Below, one piece after another: positions 29,101-39,225 of a stretch of DNA of 46,163 nt; within the stretch, counting starts at the first letter, position 1, and each line of letters opens with the position of its first letter. Source of the DNA: Mesostigma viride. Lineage: Eukaryota; Streptophyta; Mesostigmatophyceae; Mesostigmatales; Mesostigmataceae. The stretch spans positions 1 to 46,163 of the forward strand of contig RPFO01001459.1 of the NCBI GenBank assembly GCA_009746045.1. Reading direction: 5' to 3'. Both the position numbers and the translations under genes were made by a program. The notes beneath the pieces were generated by a model that made no database searches, was not told the DNA's origin, and saw only the letters and a program-made list of their open reading frames with translations.

Positions 29101-29342
29101 AAGTGCAGAGTTGCGCGGACAAGCTGCACATGCTGCATGGCACTGCTTGGCAGCACCATGCGAGCCACCAAAGCTAAAAATAGTGCGTGGGAACGTTCAC
29201 TTTTGTAGCCCCGGCGGTGCACATCATCTACGAAAATCTGCCCATGGTTGGATTATTCCGCCCTGCCAGGCAGGACATAAATATTTACGTATTTCAAATG
29301 GCAGCTTGATTCAATGCTGGCCAATTTACTTGCTCATCAACT

Positions 29343-29520
29343 ACACTAGTAACTCGTTTCTGATAAAAAAACTGATAACCCTGATAAACGCCTGATAAAA
29401 CTGATAAACGCCTGATAAAAAAATCCTAGTGACTGATAAACGCTGATAAACGCTGATAAACGCTGATAATATCAGGACGCGTGGTTGATAAATCCTGATA
29501 ATTCCTGATATGTGCCAAAA
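29343..29520 (+). repeat. CTGATAAACG minisatellite, locus 1
   Basis: The unit CTGATAAACG (10 bp) and shortened forms (CTGATAAAA, CCTGATAA) repeat about 15 times. The flank AACTACACTAGTAA and the unit recur in reverse at 39720-39930. GATAA-like words continue more sparsely to about 29650. Confidence 0.85.
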
Positions 29521-30547
29521 ACTGATTTTTTTACAGAAGTTTTATCAGGCTTTTGTCAGGAGCATGAAACCAACCTGACAAATCTGAAAAAAAGCACTGA
29601 TATACTGGACGGGACTGACAAAGCAACTCACGGCACTGACAAAACTGATGAACTGTGCGGCAACACAGCATGCAACTCACATCATGCAATTAAGCCGCGA
29701 CGCTGCGTCTAAGTGTCCACGGTAATTCCCGGGTATAAAAATGACTGAAATTTGCGCGAGGTGCATGTTGAGTTGTGTCAAAGGCTATGGTGCTTGAAAA
29801 TTTATTGTGCACGGATCACGAAGCCATTTGGCCCCGGATTTCTCTTGTTCGATCGGCATTGACGTAAGAAAATTTATTCTGCCAAAAAAAAGGCGGCAAA
29901 CTGTTATTTATTCATTGGCTACGAGGGGAAACACGCAGCTGGCCAGTTTGCTCATGATCACGGCTCGAGTGCACCGACCCGTGCGGCTTCAAGGTAACCT
30001 CTAGAGCAGATAAAGACGCTTGCAACGTATCCCCACACTTTCTAACGATTCCTAACATCATTTCCCAGAAAGAGTGTCTGTTTTCCGTTAATTTTGCGTT
30101 TCCATGTTGCACGCAAATTTTCCGAAAAAGTCAGATTTATAGGAGCGCTGACAGGGGCAACCATGTATGTCGTGGATTTATTCGCTTTTACGCCATTTCT
30201 TGCAGATTTGTGACTTCCCTTGGGGGGAGCAACATTGTCCGCTGCATGTACTGCGGGCGGGGCTAGCTGCCGATTTCTTAGGTGTGCCCGGGGTGCGAGA
30301 GAAGCAGCATCTACTGGTTTCTATCGTTGTAACCCGCTTTTAACCGGCGTGTTGTAGTGGTTTAAGCGTGCGGCGACGGGCGAAAAGAACTCTTACCCTG
30401 CCGCCATGGCCTGAGGAGGCACTCCGACAAGGACTGGGGCGGGCGGGCAAAATAAAACGCGACAGTGCCCGCACCCCGCCGGCGCACCCCGGCGAACAAG
30501 ACAAAGCGCGCCGTCCCCCCCTGGGCCCATCGCTGCCGTCGCCGGGC
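29521..30547. other. No recognisable gene
   Basis: No gene is seen. The G+C rises toward the GGGA tract. Confidence 0.4.
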
Positions 30548-31562
30548 GGGGAGGGAGGGAGGGAGGGAGGGAGGGAGGGAGGGAGGGAGGGAGGGAGGGA
30601 GGGAGGGCGACGGAGAGGGAGAAAGGGACGGAGGGAGGGACGGAGGTAGGGAGGGAGGGAGGGAGGGAGGGAGGGAGGGAGGGAGGGAGGGAGGGAGGGA
30701 GGGAGGGAGGGAGGGAGGGAGGGAGGGAGGGAGGGAGGGAGGGAGGGAGGGAGGGAGGGAGGGAGGGAGGGAGAGGGAGAGGAGAGGGGAGGAGGAGGGA
30801 GGGGAGGGAGGGAGGGAGGAGGGAGGGAGGGAGGGAGGGAGGAGGGAGGAGGGAGGGAGGGAGGGGGAGGGAGGGAGGGAGGGAGGGAGGGAGGGAGGGA
30901 GGGAGGGAGGGAGGGAGGGAGGGAGGGAGGGAGGGAGGGAGGGAGGGAGGGAGGGAGGGAGGGAGGGAGGGAGGGAGGGAGGGAGGGAGGGAGGGAGGGA
31001 GGGGAGGGAGGGAGGGGGAGGGAGGGAGGAGGGAGGAGGGAGGAGGGAGGAGGGAGGGAGGGAGGGAGGGAGGAGAGGGAGGGAGGGAGGGGGAGGAGGG
31101 AGGGAGGGAGGGAGGGAGGGAGGGAGGGAGGGGGAGGGAGGGAGGGAGGAGGGAGGAGGGAGGGAGGGAGGGAGGGAGGGAGGGAGGAGGGAGGGGGAGG
31201 GAGGGAGGGAGGGAGGGAGGGAGGGAAGCAGGGAGGGAGGGAGGGAGGGAGGGAGGGAGGAGGGAGGGACGGAGGGACGGAGGGACGGAGGGGACGGAGG
31301 GAGGAGGGAGGGAGGGAGGGAGGGAGGGAGGGAGGGAGGGAGGGAGGGAGGGAGGGAGGGAGGGAGGGGAGGGAGGGAGAGGGAGGGAGGGAGGGAGGGA
31401 GGGAGGGAGGGAGGGAGGGAGGGAGGGAGGGAGGGAGGGAGGGAGAGGGACGGAGGACGGAGGGAGGTAGGGAGGGAAGGAGAGGTAGGGAGGGACGGAG
31501 ACGGAGGGACGGAGGGACGGAGGGAGGGAGGGGGGAGGGAGGGAGGGAGGGAGGAGGGAGGG
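30548..31562 (+). repeat. (GGGA)n microsatellite
   Basis: Just over 1 kb of GGGA repeats, with GGGGA, GGA and CGGA variants and rare breaks such as GGCGACGG at 30605. Long open frames over it on both strands (Gly/Arg/Glu or Pro/Ser/Leu) are artefacts of the repeat. The plus strand is a dense quadruplex-forming sequence by base pattern. Confidence 0.96.
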
Positions 31563-31577
31563 CGTGCATGGTTATAC

Positions 31578-31690
31578 GGGTGGGTGGGTGGGTGGGTGGG
31601 TGGGTGGGTGGGTGGGTGGGTGGGTGGGTGGGTGGTGGGTGGGTGGGTGGGTGGGTGGTGGGTGGGTGGCTGGGTGGCTGGGTGGGTGTG
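31578..31690 (+). repeat. (GGGT)n microsatellite
   Basis: About 110 bp of GGGT with a few GGT and GGCT variants lie 15 bp after the GGGA tract. The switch of the fourth base from A to T is abrupt. Confidence 0.95.
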
Positions 31691-32415
31691 TGGGTCCCTG
31701 GGTAGGTGGGTTGGGAAGGTGTGCTTTTTATTATGATGATTAGCTAGTAAGTTACATGTGTGTTATTGGTGCACATGCTGACGTTGTATCATGGGCGTGT
31801 GCCCCTAAGTCTGCCTTCCTGCAATGTCATATAAAATATAGTAGTATAATGTAGATGTGTTGTTGGGATCCTGACTATATATCCCAAACTGGAATGATTG
31901 ACATGCAACTATGAGATTAAGCCCTTGAAAAACAATTACTAGGAACTGCATTTGCAGTTCTATGTTTGCTAGCATTTGTCACCTATTTGTCATGCAAACA
32001 GTCTGAATTTATTGTGGGCATGCTGTATGGGATGTGTTTAGAACATGTGCAAAGTTCTAGGCCCAACTGAGGTCATTTGGTGTTCTGATACATGCATACA
32101 TGCCAGAAAGTGCCGAAAATACGGTATTTTATGCTAGCAAATGTCACCATGTTTCCATGCTGCCAAATCCCAAATTTTTAATTTGACCACATGGGATCAT
32201 ACCAAATCTGATAAGGAACCTTGGTGCCAAATTTGTGGTCAAACTGACCATTATTCCATCTCCTACTAATTTTTAGGGGAAGAAAATGGGTTTTCGAATT
32301 GATGTGCTGATGAAGGCATGACATTCACACCATGAGACAAGGCACGGCTTGTCAATGCCATGATGTAGGGTAGAGTTGATGTTGATGGATTTTGTAGATA
32401 GATATGGTAGATAGA
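31691..32415. other. No recognisable gene
   Basis: The sequence is AT-rich with no gene. A small perfect hairpin GAACTGCA-TT-TGCAGTTC lies near 31943. Confidence 0.4.
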
Positions 32416-32580
32416 TGTTGTAGATAGATTAGACCGGTAGGACTGGTTGCACCCATCCATCGATCCATCGGGGTTAATGCTCCGTGACTCCCCAACGGGA
32501 GCACGAGTCTAATTAATTAATTAATTAATGTGCACAAAATTAATTAATTAATTAACTAGCTTATTAATTAATTGGCGTGT
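32416..32580. repeat. Repeat family B, copy 1
   Basis: The order is tgtagatagatt, GACCGGTAGGA, CATCCATC run, GGGTTAATGCTCCGTGACTC (from 32471), GGAGCACGAGT, then TTAATTAA runs. TGCTCC and GGAGCA can form a hairpin. Copies 2 (34289-34735) and 3 (46080-46163) share this order. Confidence 0.8.
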
Positions 32581-32612
32581 CACGAGTTGAATACAAAATT
32601 TAAACTGATGAA

Positions 32613-33905
32613 TTGGCGTCTCCGCATGTGCAGAGGACATGCATGGGGGTCGCGCGTCGCCTCTTCGAGGAAATCGCTCTCCTGCAACCTGGTGAGTTTC
32701 CCGCCATCCTGATCTTCGTCGACTTCATCAAGGCTTTTGATTCTGTCCTCTGGGACGCTCTATGGGCTGTACTTGCTCGCGCTCGCGTCCCCACTCCCCT
32801 GATTACCGTCATCCGCACGCTGTATGAGGGGTCCACCACTTCGGTGCGCACTCAGCACGGCATAACCCCGCCCTGCCCACTGCAGACCGGCGTCTGGCAG
32901 GGTTGCGTCCTGTCGCCGTACCTGTTTATTATTGTAGTGGATTATGTTATGCGCCAGGCACGTGCTCGCTTTGCTAGCATTGCAGGCCGTGCCCCTGGCC
33001 TAGCGATCACGAACGAGCTTGGGGAAGGGGCCGACTAACAAGCAGAATTTACTAGCTGACCTCATTTATGCCGACGACATCACGCTCATCGAGAAGCCGG
33101 AGTCTGCCCAACTTTGGCTGGACTGCCTGGCGCTCGAGGCTCGGGCGGTTGGTCTAGAAATCAGCCCCAAAACGGAGGCCCTGGCCCTCGGCATGGCAGG
33201 GCCCCCACCCACACTCCGCCTCTTAGACGATGCCGAGGTCAACTACCCTACTTCAGGCCGCTTCAAGCTGCTCGGCAGTTGGCTTCCTGACTGCGAGGAC
33301 GACATGACGACACGGATCGGCATGGCGTGGGCGCACCTCCATGACCACCGCCGCTGGTGGAGCAACCCCGCCCTACCCCGGATCGTCAAGCGTGACCTCT
33401 TCAAGGTCGTCATTCTGACGATCCTGACCTACGGCGCCGAGACGTGGACACTGATGCAGGAGCTGGAGCAACGACTCGACGGCGCCGTCACCAAGATGCT
33501 GCGCAAGGCCCTTAACATCCCCTTTGGTTTGCACGTTAGTAATGAGGATTTGTACGCTGATTTGCCCTATGTTTCCCACATTATTAGGCACAGGCGCCTG
33601 GGCCTAGCCGGGCACCTGGCCCGCACAGATCAGGTAGATACATCAGATAGACTAGCTGGCACCAAGCCCGCCCAGCCTGGGCGATATGTCCTCACCTGGC
33701 GTGCCCCCGGCCGCGCGCGGCAGGGCCGCCACCCGTGGACTTTTCGTGATAGACTCGGCATGGACATGTGCTACACTAGACGTGACGGGCTCACCCCGGG
33801 CAGCCTCCTGGTTTGTCTGTAATATGGAGGCAGATGGTGCGCAAGGATAGATGGCAAGTAGTGATGAAGGAGACCACCCCCAAGCCTGTGGGGCTCCGCG
33901 TGTGA
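32613..33905 (+). pseudogene. 5'-truncated LINE reverse transcriptase
   Basis: The first frame (to 33038) has ILIFVDFIKAFDSV (RT motif A, Asp in VDF) and TGVWQGCVLSPYLF (motif B). A frameshift just before 33030 moves to the second frame, which has LLADLIYADDITLI (catalytic YADD at 33067-33078) and later HRRLGLAGHLAR, the usual C-terminal block of RTE/CR1-like LINEs. A second frameshift near 33790 leads to WRQMVRKDRWQVV and a stop at 33903-33905. Endonuclease and the RT N-terminus are missing, as expected for 5' truncation. Copying enzymes of this kind reverse-transcribe their own RNA at a nicked target. It is dead. Confidence 0.85.
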
Positions 33906-34022
33906 CCAAGTATGGCATTCATAGCGATTCGGGCCGCGGTGCCCACACCCCTGTAACTAGGACCTAGATAGCTTATACCATCCATTCCATCCCATGTTCC
34001 CCTCCCACTGAGGACTTATGCT

Positions 34023-34171
34023 CACGTGACGCAGTCACGTGTCTATTAATTAATTAATTAATTAATGGGGTGCTAGTCCTCTTTAAGTGATTTGGAGAAA
34101 GATGATGGACATGGCCACGTGGGCCCATGGTCATGAATTTATTGATTAATTAATAGACACGTGACTGTGCA
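34023..34171. repeat. Inverted repeat around TTAATTAA tracts
   Basis: GCAGTCACGTGTCTATTAAT at 34032 on has a reverse partner ATTAATAGACACGTGACTGTGC ending near 34170, with about 85 bp between. The left end holds its own hairpin CACGTGAC-gca-GTCACGTG, and the middle holds CATGGCCACGTGGGCCCATG. It lies just after the LINE remnant. Confidence 0.75.
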
Positions 34172-34288
34172 GGTCATAGAGGCCAACAAGCCCCATGCAG
34201 TGGGGAAGGAACGTGTTTTCAAACGAGCGGCATGCCAACCAAGACCCCTAGGGTCGCGACCATCACAAAGAGAACATAGAACTGTTTT

Positions 34289-34735
34289 GTAGATAGCTTT
34301 GACCGGTAGGATTGCGTGCACCCCTCCCTCCCTCCCTCCCTCCCTCCCTCCCCCCCCCTCCCTCCCTCCCTCCCTCCCTCCCTCCCCCTCCTCCCTCCCT
34401 CCCTCCCCCTCCCTCCCTCCCTCCCTCCCTCCCTCCCTCCCTCCCTCCCTCCCTCCCTCCCTCCCTCCTCCCTCCCTCCTCCTCCCCCTCATCCATCCAC
34501 CCTAAACCCTCCCTCCCTCCCTCCCTCCTCCCTCCCTCCCTCCCTCCTCCCTCCCTCCCCCTCCCTCCCTCCTCCCTCCCTCCCTCCCTCCCTCCCTCCC
34601 TCCCTCCCTCCCTCCCTCCCTCCCTCCACCCTAAACCCTCCCTCCCTCCCTCCCTCCCTCCATCCATCCGGGTTAATGCTCCGTGATGTCCCAGTGGAAG
34701 CACGAGTTTAATTATATAATTAATTAATGTGGACA
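34289..34735. repeat. Repeat family B, copy 2, with expanded internal CCCT tract
   Basis: The outer parts match copy 1: tgtagatag-tttGACCGGTAGGA on the left and CATCCATC, GGGTTAATGCTCCGTGA (from 34670), GCACGAGT, TTAATTAAT on the right. In copy 1 these are about 20-25 bases apart; here a roughly 345-bp CCCT tract fills the gap. Confidence 0.8.
34321..34662 (-). repeat. (CCCT)n microsatellite
   Basis: CCCT repeats with CCT phase breaks, interrupted twice by CCACCCTAAACCC (near 34497 and 34627). The second interruption suggests duplication of a larger unit. Open frames here are not genes. Confidence 0.95.
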
Positions 34736-35289
34736 TGTGTGTGCATGGGCAAAAGCTGGCTAACTCAATCAAAAGACGTGATAATAATTTAGTACTTAAT
34801 AAGTTAATTAATAAGACATGTGCACCGTGTGTACAACAGGCATCAGTAATCACCGATAAGTAAACCACGGCAACCACGATGTTAGATCATGGATCCAAGT
34901 CGACAAAGCTGCTGTCACGGTATCCTACATGTCCTAACCCCTGACACGCGGGAGGGGCACCGTGTTCCGTGGTGTCCCTGGAGCGTTCTCTGGGCAAGGC
35001 CTGGAAACAAAAGGCCGAGCATTGCGAAACAACTCCTCCACTTCAGACATCGTGGTACCGGGAAAGCAAGGGGCCCAACCTTTTGGTGTGGTAATAGACA
35101 TTGTGACACAAGTTAAATAGCCCTGAATCCACAACCCGGCGACAGGTCCTGTCTGTTGGTCGACATTTTTCTTTTGCAGCTGGCCATTGTAGGTAGGTAT
35201 GAATGATCTCGATGCTGTCAATTACGATGATACACGAGGTAGTCTATACCTAGGATCGAGAGCTTCTTCTTGTATGGCAATGCCGGCTG
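34736..35289. other. No recognisable gene
   Basis: No gene or RNA is seen. A short frame at 34889-35116 has no known motif. Confidence 0.4.
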
Positions 35290-35998
35290 GGCGATGACGG
35301 TGACGGCCGTCACCGTCATCGCCCTCGACGGGCGTGATGAAAAGTACCTGGTTGATAGGCGGCAGCTATTCACAATATAGGCCGTTTTTTATTACTCCGA
35401 ATAAAGAGTTAAGAGGTTGGCCCTCGGCAGGGCGATGACGGGGCGCTGACGGGGCGATGACGGGGCGATGACGGGGCGTTCACGCGCGTGATGAATACAA
35501 CCTGTTTGATAGGCAGCGGCTATTGGTAATATACTTTGTTGATTAAGAGAAGAGTTTAGATGTTGGCCCGTCGAGGGCGATGACGGTGACGGCCGTCACC
35601 GTCATCGCCCTCGACGGGCGTGATGAAAAGTACCTGGTTGATAGGCGGCAGCTATTCACAATATAGGCCGTTTTTTATTACTCCGAATAAAGAGTTAAGA
35701 GGTTGGCCCTCGGCAGGGCGATGACGGGGCGCTGACGGGGCGATGACGGGGCGATGACGGGGCGTTCACGCGCGTGATGAATACAACCTGTTTGATAGGC
35801 AGCGGCTATTGGTAATATACTTTGTTGATTAAGAGAAGAGTTTAGATGTTGGCCCGTCGAGGGCGATGACGGTGACGAGCGTCACCGTCATCGCCCTCGA
35901 CGGGCGTGATGAAAAGCCCATGTTTTATATGCGGTAGCTATTGGTAGTCCGTAGTATATAGGTCGTTGACTATCACTCCGAATAAAGAGTTAACAGGT
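35290..35998. repeat. 286-bp tandem array with palindromic boxes
   Basis: Two identical-looking 286-bp units (35290-35575, 35576-35861) are followed by a diverged partial unit (35862-35998). Each unit is a dimer of two related halves, about 140 and 146 bp. One half starts with a palindrome, GGCGATGACGGTGACGG and its complement. The other starts with a short GGGGCGATGAC minisatellite. At copy 2 the palindrome is perfect over 54 bp (35566-35619). Copy 3 has a two-base mismatch at its centre. Both halves share gtgatgaa-a, ttgatagg and gaataaagagtt-like words. Confidence 0.92.
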
Positions 35999-36000
35999 TA

Positions 36001-36385
36001 AGTGTCGGCGCTTGCATACTGTACATATGTTATGTAGTGGCGTGATCCACAACGTCGTTGTGGGTCACTTTACTACATACAGTGCATACAGTGCCTTAGC
36101 GTGTGGCAGTAGACCGAAGTGCACCCGGCGTGTACACCCGTGTACACCCGGAGTGTACACCCGTGTGCACCCACTTCGTTGTGGGTCACGCCACTACAGT
36201 GTACATACAGTGCATACAGTGCCTTAGCGTGTGGCAGTAGACCGAAGTGCACCCGGCGTGTACACCCGTGTACACCCGGAGTGTACACCCGTGTGTACCC
36301 GGGAGTGCACTGCGAAGTGGAGCGTGACCCACAACGACGTTGTGGATCACGCCACTCCAAACAGCACATACCAAGCGCCGACACT
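36001..36385. mobile_element. MITE with TA target duplication
   Basis: The 385-bp element starts AGTGTCGGCGCTTG and ends with its complement, with TA on each side (35999-36000, 36386-36387). An inner inverted repeat is perfect over 33 bp (36036-36068 and 36324-36356). This inner repeat itself folds as a hairpin, GATCCACAACG and CGTTGTGGGTC. The middle has two roughly 128-bp tandem copies rich in GTGTACACCCG. It encodes no protein. TA duplications point to a Tc1/mariner-type enzyme; that is inference. Confidence 0.8.
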
Positions 36386-36417
36386 TAGCGTATAGTCTCA
36401 AAAAAAAAAAAAACAGC

Positions 36418-36424
36418 TATAAAG
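36418..36424 (+). promoter_or_regulatory. Possible TATA box of the multi-exon gene
   Basis: TATAAAG follows a 13-base A run and precedes a GC-rich stretch, about 500 bp before the first good coding exon. A single motif match; no start site is visible. Confidence 0.25.
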
Positions 36425-36914
36425 TACGCAGCGCGGCGCGACTGCACCGGCCCCTAGAAGATATAGTTGTGTGTATCCCTTGGAGCTAAGCCACACCGAC
36501 TCTATCTACCAGTAACAACCCGTGGTCAGTTTCAAACCGAACATGGATTGGCTCCTTACTCCGTGACCTCTAGTCGGGTTCGTACGCGGTATCATTGAAC
36601 ACAGCGGTGCTTCTTTCTTACTTGACGCCAATAGAACCTCTGCCTGTGCTGCCGGCGCCACTGACTGACTGGCGAGGGGGAGCTGCTTTACAATCTTTCC
36701 GTGGAACACCTTACGCGGCAACCCTTCAAGTCGCAAATTTTTCGCGGTGCTTTGAATTTGGCCGTCCGATCCCTGCCGATCTACGGTCACTAGCTACGCG
36801 TCCGCAAGTGCGTCCCCGTTGATGGAAAGAGCAAGGTGACTGTTGCCGCAAGGCCTTCAGTTCGCGAAGTCCCTCAATAGTCGTTGGTGGATATCCCTAT
36901 GCGCGCGGATTCAA

Positions 36915-37406
36915 ATGGCATTGGTAAGAGTCACGGCGGATCAGGCGGTATGGAACAGATTCAACGATGCCCTTGACGACGAAGCGCGCCCACAACACGC
37001 GAGTAAAGATGACTGGGAGGAGGTAGCAAAAAAGGTGATACACAGTAATTCAAAAAAATATCTGAACGAGAGATATAGCAAGAAGGAACAAGACGCGACC
37101 CTGCTGGCGGCAGTAGTTAAACGATGCGTGACCATCTGCCCTTTTATATCCACCCACCTTTTCAGACAGTACAGTGACGCCAAGGAGGCCTACGCCGACC
37201 TTGTAGACAAGAGTGGCTTTAAACCACCGGAGCCAGAGACTGCGAGCGAATACGTGGAGAGAGTGATCTCTCGCCGCCTGTCGGTCAGGAAGAATGAGCA
37301 TAGTAAGGCGGAGCAGGCTAGGGCCGCCAGACAAGAGGCTGACGCAACAAAGGGCCTGAAAAGACGGCCGTTGGGCAGCATCGTGATGAACCAGGACGCC
37401 AGCCAG
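36915..37406 (+). CDS. Hypothetical protein, exon 1
   Basis: From the ATG at 36915 a 164-codon exon runs to CAG|GTAAAC. The protein start (MALVRVTADQAVWNRFND) is charged and helical, with WEEVAKKVIHSNSKKYLNERYSKKEQD and a basic/acidic coiled-coil-like end (RRLSVRKNEHSKAEQARAAR). Composition and length suggest real coding. The frame is open for 24 more codons upstream, so another start or exon is possible; a separate frame at 36595-36822 may be an earlier exon. I recognise no domain; a DNA-binding helical protein is a guess. Confidence 0.55.
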
Positions 37407-37546
37407 GTAAACTCGGTTCGTAATGTTCCCAAATGCAGCAGCATGGTTGAATTTAATCCACCGCAATTTGCGTTACCACTGATATTCTGTTCGATGCTAC
37501 GTTTGGACTTCGTCTTTCATATCCCTTCTTTACCACAATGCTGCAG

Positions 37547-37775
37547 CAGGGTGCCAAACAGCCGCTACTAAAACGAAAGCAGCCGTCGCCTCCGGCGATC
37601 ATGCCGCGGCCGCAGGGCCTGACTCCCTCGACTCCGACAAGTTCAGCGCTGTCGGCAGCCCAGGAGGCTCAGATTGCCGCTCTTTACGCACAGATTGACA
37701 GCATCCGTAGTGGCGGCCTCGCTTCTGCTACATTCGGAGCAGTGTCCCCACCGCCTCCAGTGCCAGGCTTTGAAG
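37547..37775 (+). CDS. Hypothetical protein, exon 2
   Basis: The 140-bp intron (37407-37546, GTAAAC to TGCTGCAG) is in phase 0 and joins the frame exactly. The exon encodes a basic, Pro/Ser/Thr-rich linker (QGAKQPLLKRKQPSPPAI) and an amphipathic AAQEAQIAALYAQIDSIR helix, then PPPPVPGFE. It probably ends at G|GTATAT; otherwise the frame reads on to a stop at 37828. Confidence 0.5.
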
Positions 37776-37861
37776 GTATATTCGTCTGGAATGGTGTATC
37801 CTGCCAGTACGTATACAGGCATGCTTAAATGTGAATTCTTGGTCGTCTATTGTTTTTTCAG

Positions 37862-37964
37862 CTGCACATTTCGGCTTTCCTTACAGCAATTGTTTCATCC
37901 ACAAATGCGTTATTACTACATTTCTTCATCCTACCGGCTATACCGGAATGGAACTATGCATTAG
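37862..37964 (+). CDS. Hypothetical protein, possible exon 3
   Basis: It is bounded by TTTTTTCAG and GTAAGT, both good splice signals, and is open in two frames. The phase that follows exon 2 leaves two bases over, whereas the next exon fits one, so either this exon or a splice site is misplaced. Confidence 0.3.
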
Positions 37965-38185
37965 GTAAGTTCTTTAGGTAAATACTTTTGCCCTTTTCCA
38001 ACAACTGTGTGAAAGTGACCCCCCCGTGGGGGCGGAGGGTCCAGGGGGAGTTTGAGGCTGCATAGGCTCTGGGAGGGTAGCTCACGTAAATGACGTTGGT
38101 TTCCCAACCTCATATCCCATGCTGCTGTGCCATGCCCACCAATGCAACTCCAAACTTCCAACCCTGCCCCCATCCCCTCTTTCAG

Positions 38186-38242
38186 TGGAGCCCGTTGCCG
38201 ACAAGGCCGGATCGGTGGTGCTGGCCGCTGTGCACTGTGCCG
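38186..38242 (+). CDS. Hypothetical protein, possible exon 4
   Basis: A 57-bp exon bounded by CTCTTTCAG and GTAAGAG encodes EPVADKAGSVVLAAVHCA in the frame that joins the next exon in phase 1. Short but with good boundaries. Confidence 0.4.
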
Positions 38243-38530
38243 GTAAGAGATGCGTTGGATATTTTTGTTGCGCATACTCTTTGATACTTTCAGTGTGTAA
38301 GCATAGTACGTGCAAGCATTTTTCTCTAAGTGAAGTCCACAGCGTTGTATTTGTTCATGTGTATGGCTGAGATGGTTTTTTGGCGTGCAGGGTCAAGTGG
38401 TGTGATGTGCTCGCTTGAATGCTTATTCTCATTGCAACTTGGTTCGTCCTTTCACCACCCTGACTCCTGTCACATGGTCATATACTCGTGAATCTGATTG
38501 CATGCTATAACCTGTGCCTGGAGGGTGCAG

Positions 38531-38766
38531 AAGCCACAAAGGCTCCAGCAAACATCCATCTGCTGAAGCGGTCAAAGAAGGCTGCTGGGCCAACAACACC
38601 CGCTGCGCACAAGGCTGCCGCGCCGGCACCGTCTCCGCGCTGAGCACAAGGCCGCCCCGCCACCAGCTCCCGCCGCGCACAAGGCGGCCCCGGCACCGGC
38701 TCCCGCTGTGCACAAGGCCGCCCCGGCACTTCCGGCTCCCGCTGTGCACAAGGCCGGGTCCCAGTA
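38531..38766 (+). CDS. Hypothetical protein, exon with HKAAPAPA repeats
   Basis: Spliced from GGGTGCAG, it joins the preceding exon in phase as EATKAPANIHLLKRSKKAAG, then enters a tandem repeat of about 33 bp encoding (A/V)HKAAPAPAPA, five units, ending HKAGSQ and a stop. Lys/Ala/Pro repeats resemble histone H1-type tails. Between units 1 and 2 the linker is 8 bases rather than 6, which breaks the frame with a TGA. This is either a true mutation or an error in a GC-rich repeat. Confidence 0.4.
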
Positions 38767-39225
38767 GAAAACTGCCTTTGATGTTGAAAAACATTGCCTA
38801 CCCATACAACATTTGACAGTGCAACATTTCTTTATTTTCTTGCAGTGGACTGACTAAAGGCTGTCATGCATTATATGTGTTGCATTGTCAACCCCCTGTC
38901 ACGCAATTACAGGATCTCGGAAAAGGCAATGAGCTTCCCATCAATGACAACGTGGTTTCCATCGACCTGCCGGAGGTGACCTCATCAACCGATCAGCTTG
39001 TGAACACACAAGGCCCTATCCAGGAAGCTGCATGAACATGCCATCTGTAAGTATATAGCTGCTGGGCTTTTGCATCTGCATGGTTGTTAAGTGCATGTTT
39101 GATTGCTACAAATGCTCCATGTAGAAGACTGCCATTGATGTTGCATGCTGTCTTACAATGGACTGACTGTCGGCCATCATGCATTATATGTGTTGCATTG
39201 TCAATCCCCTGTCACGTGATTGCAG
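38766..39225 (+). repeat. Duplicated intron segments
   Basis: The stretch 38766-38910 and the stretch 39122-39225 share tagaa-actgcc-ttgatgttg, ttgca/ttaca-tggactgact, catgcattatatgtgttgca and cccctgtcacg, each ending in an AG acceptor. The second copy is about 40 bp shorter. Confidence 0.8.
38913..39035 (+). CDS. Hypothetical protein, alternative terminal exon a
   Basis: After CAATTACAG the frame reads DLGKGNELPINDNVVSIDLP and closes at TGA 39033-39035, just before a GTAAGT. It has good coding composition and acidic character. It is preceded by intron-like DNA that is duplicated ahead of the next exon. Confidence 0.4.
   Translation, partial: DLGKGNELPINDNVVSIDLPEVTSSTDQLVNTQGPIQEAA

Noticed and set aside
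29059-29120. Rho-independent type terminator
   Set aside because: There is no U run after the stem, and the window is eukaryotic.
30340-31736. Open frames of over 400 codons across the GGGA/GGGT tract
   Set aside because: Same reason: simple-repeat translation, on both strands, no independent coding signal.
34497-34640. CCCTAAA as interstitial telomere repeat
   Set aside because: Only single CCCTAAA words occur inside a CCCT microsatellite; no tandem telomere run.
35290-35998. CRISPR-like array
   Set aside because: The units are 286 bp and identical throughout with no short repeats separated by unique spacers, and the genome is eukaryotic.
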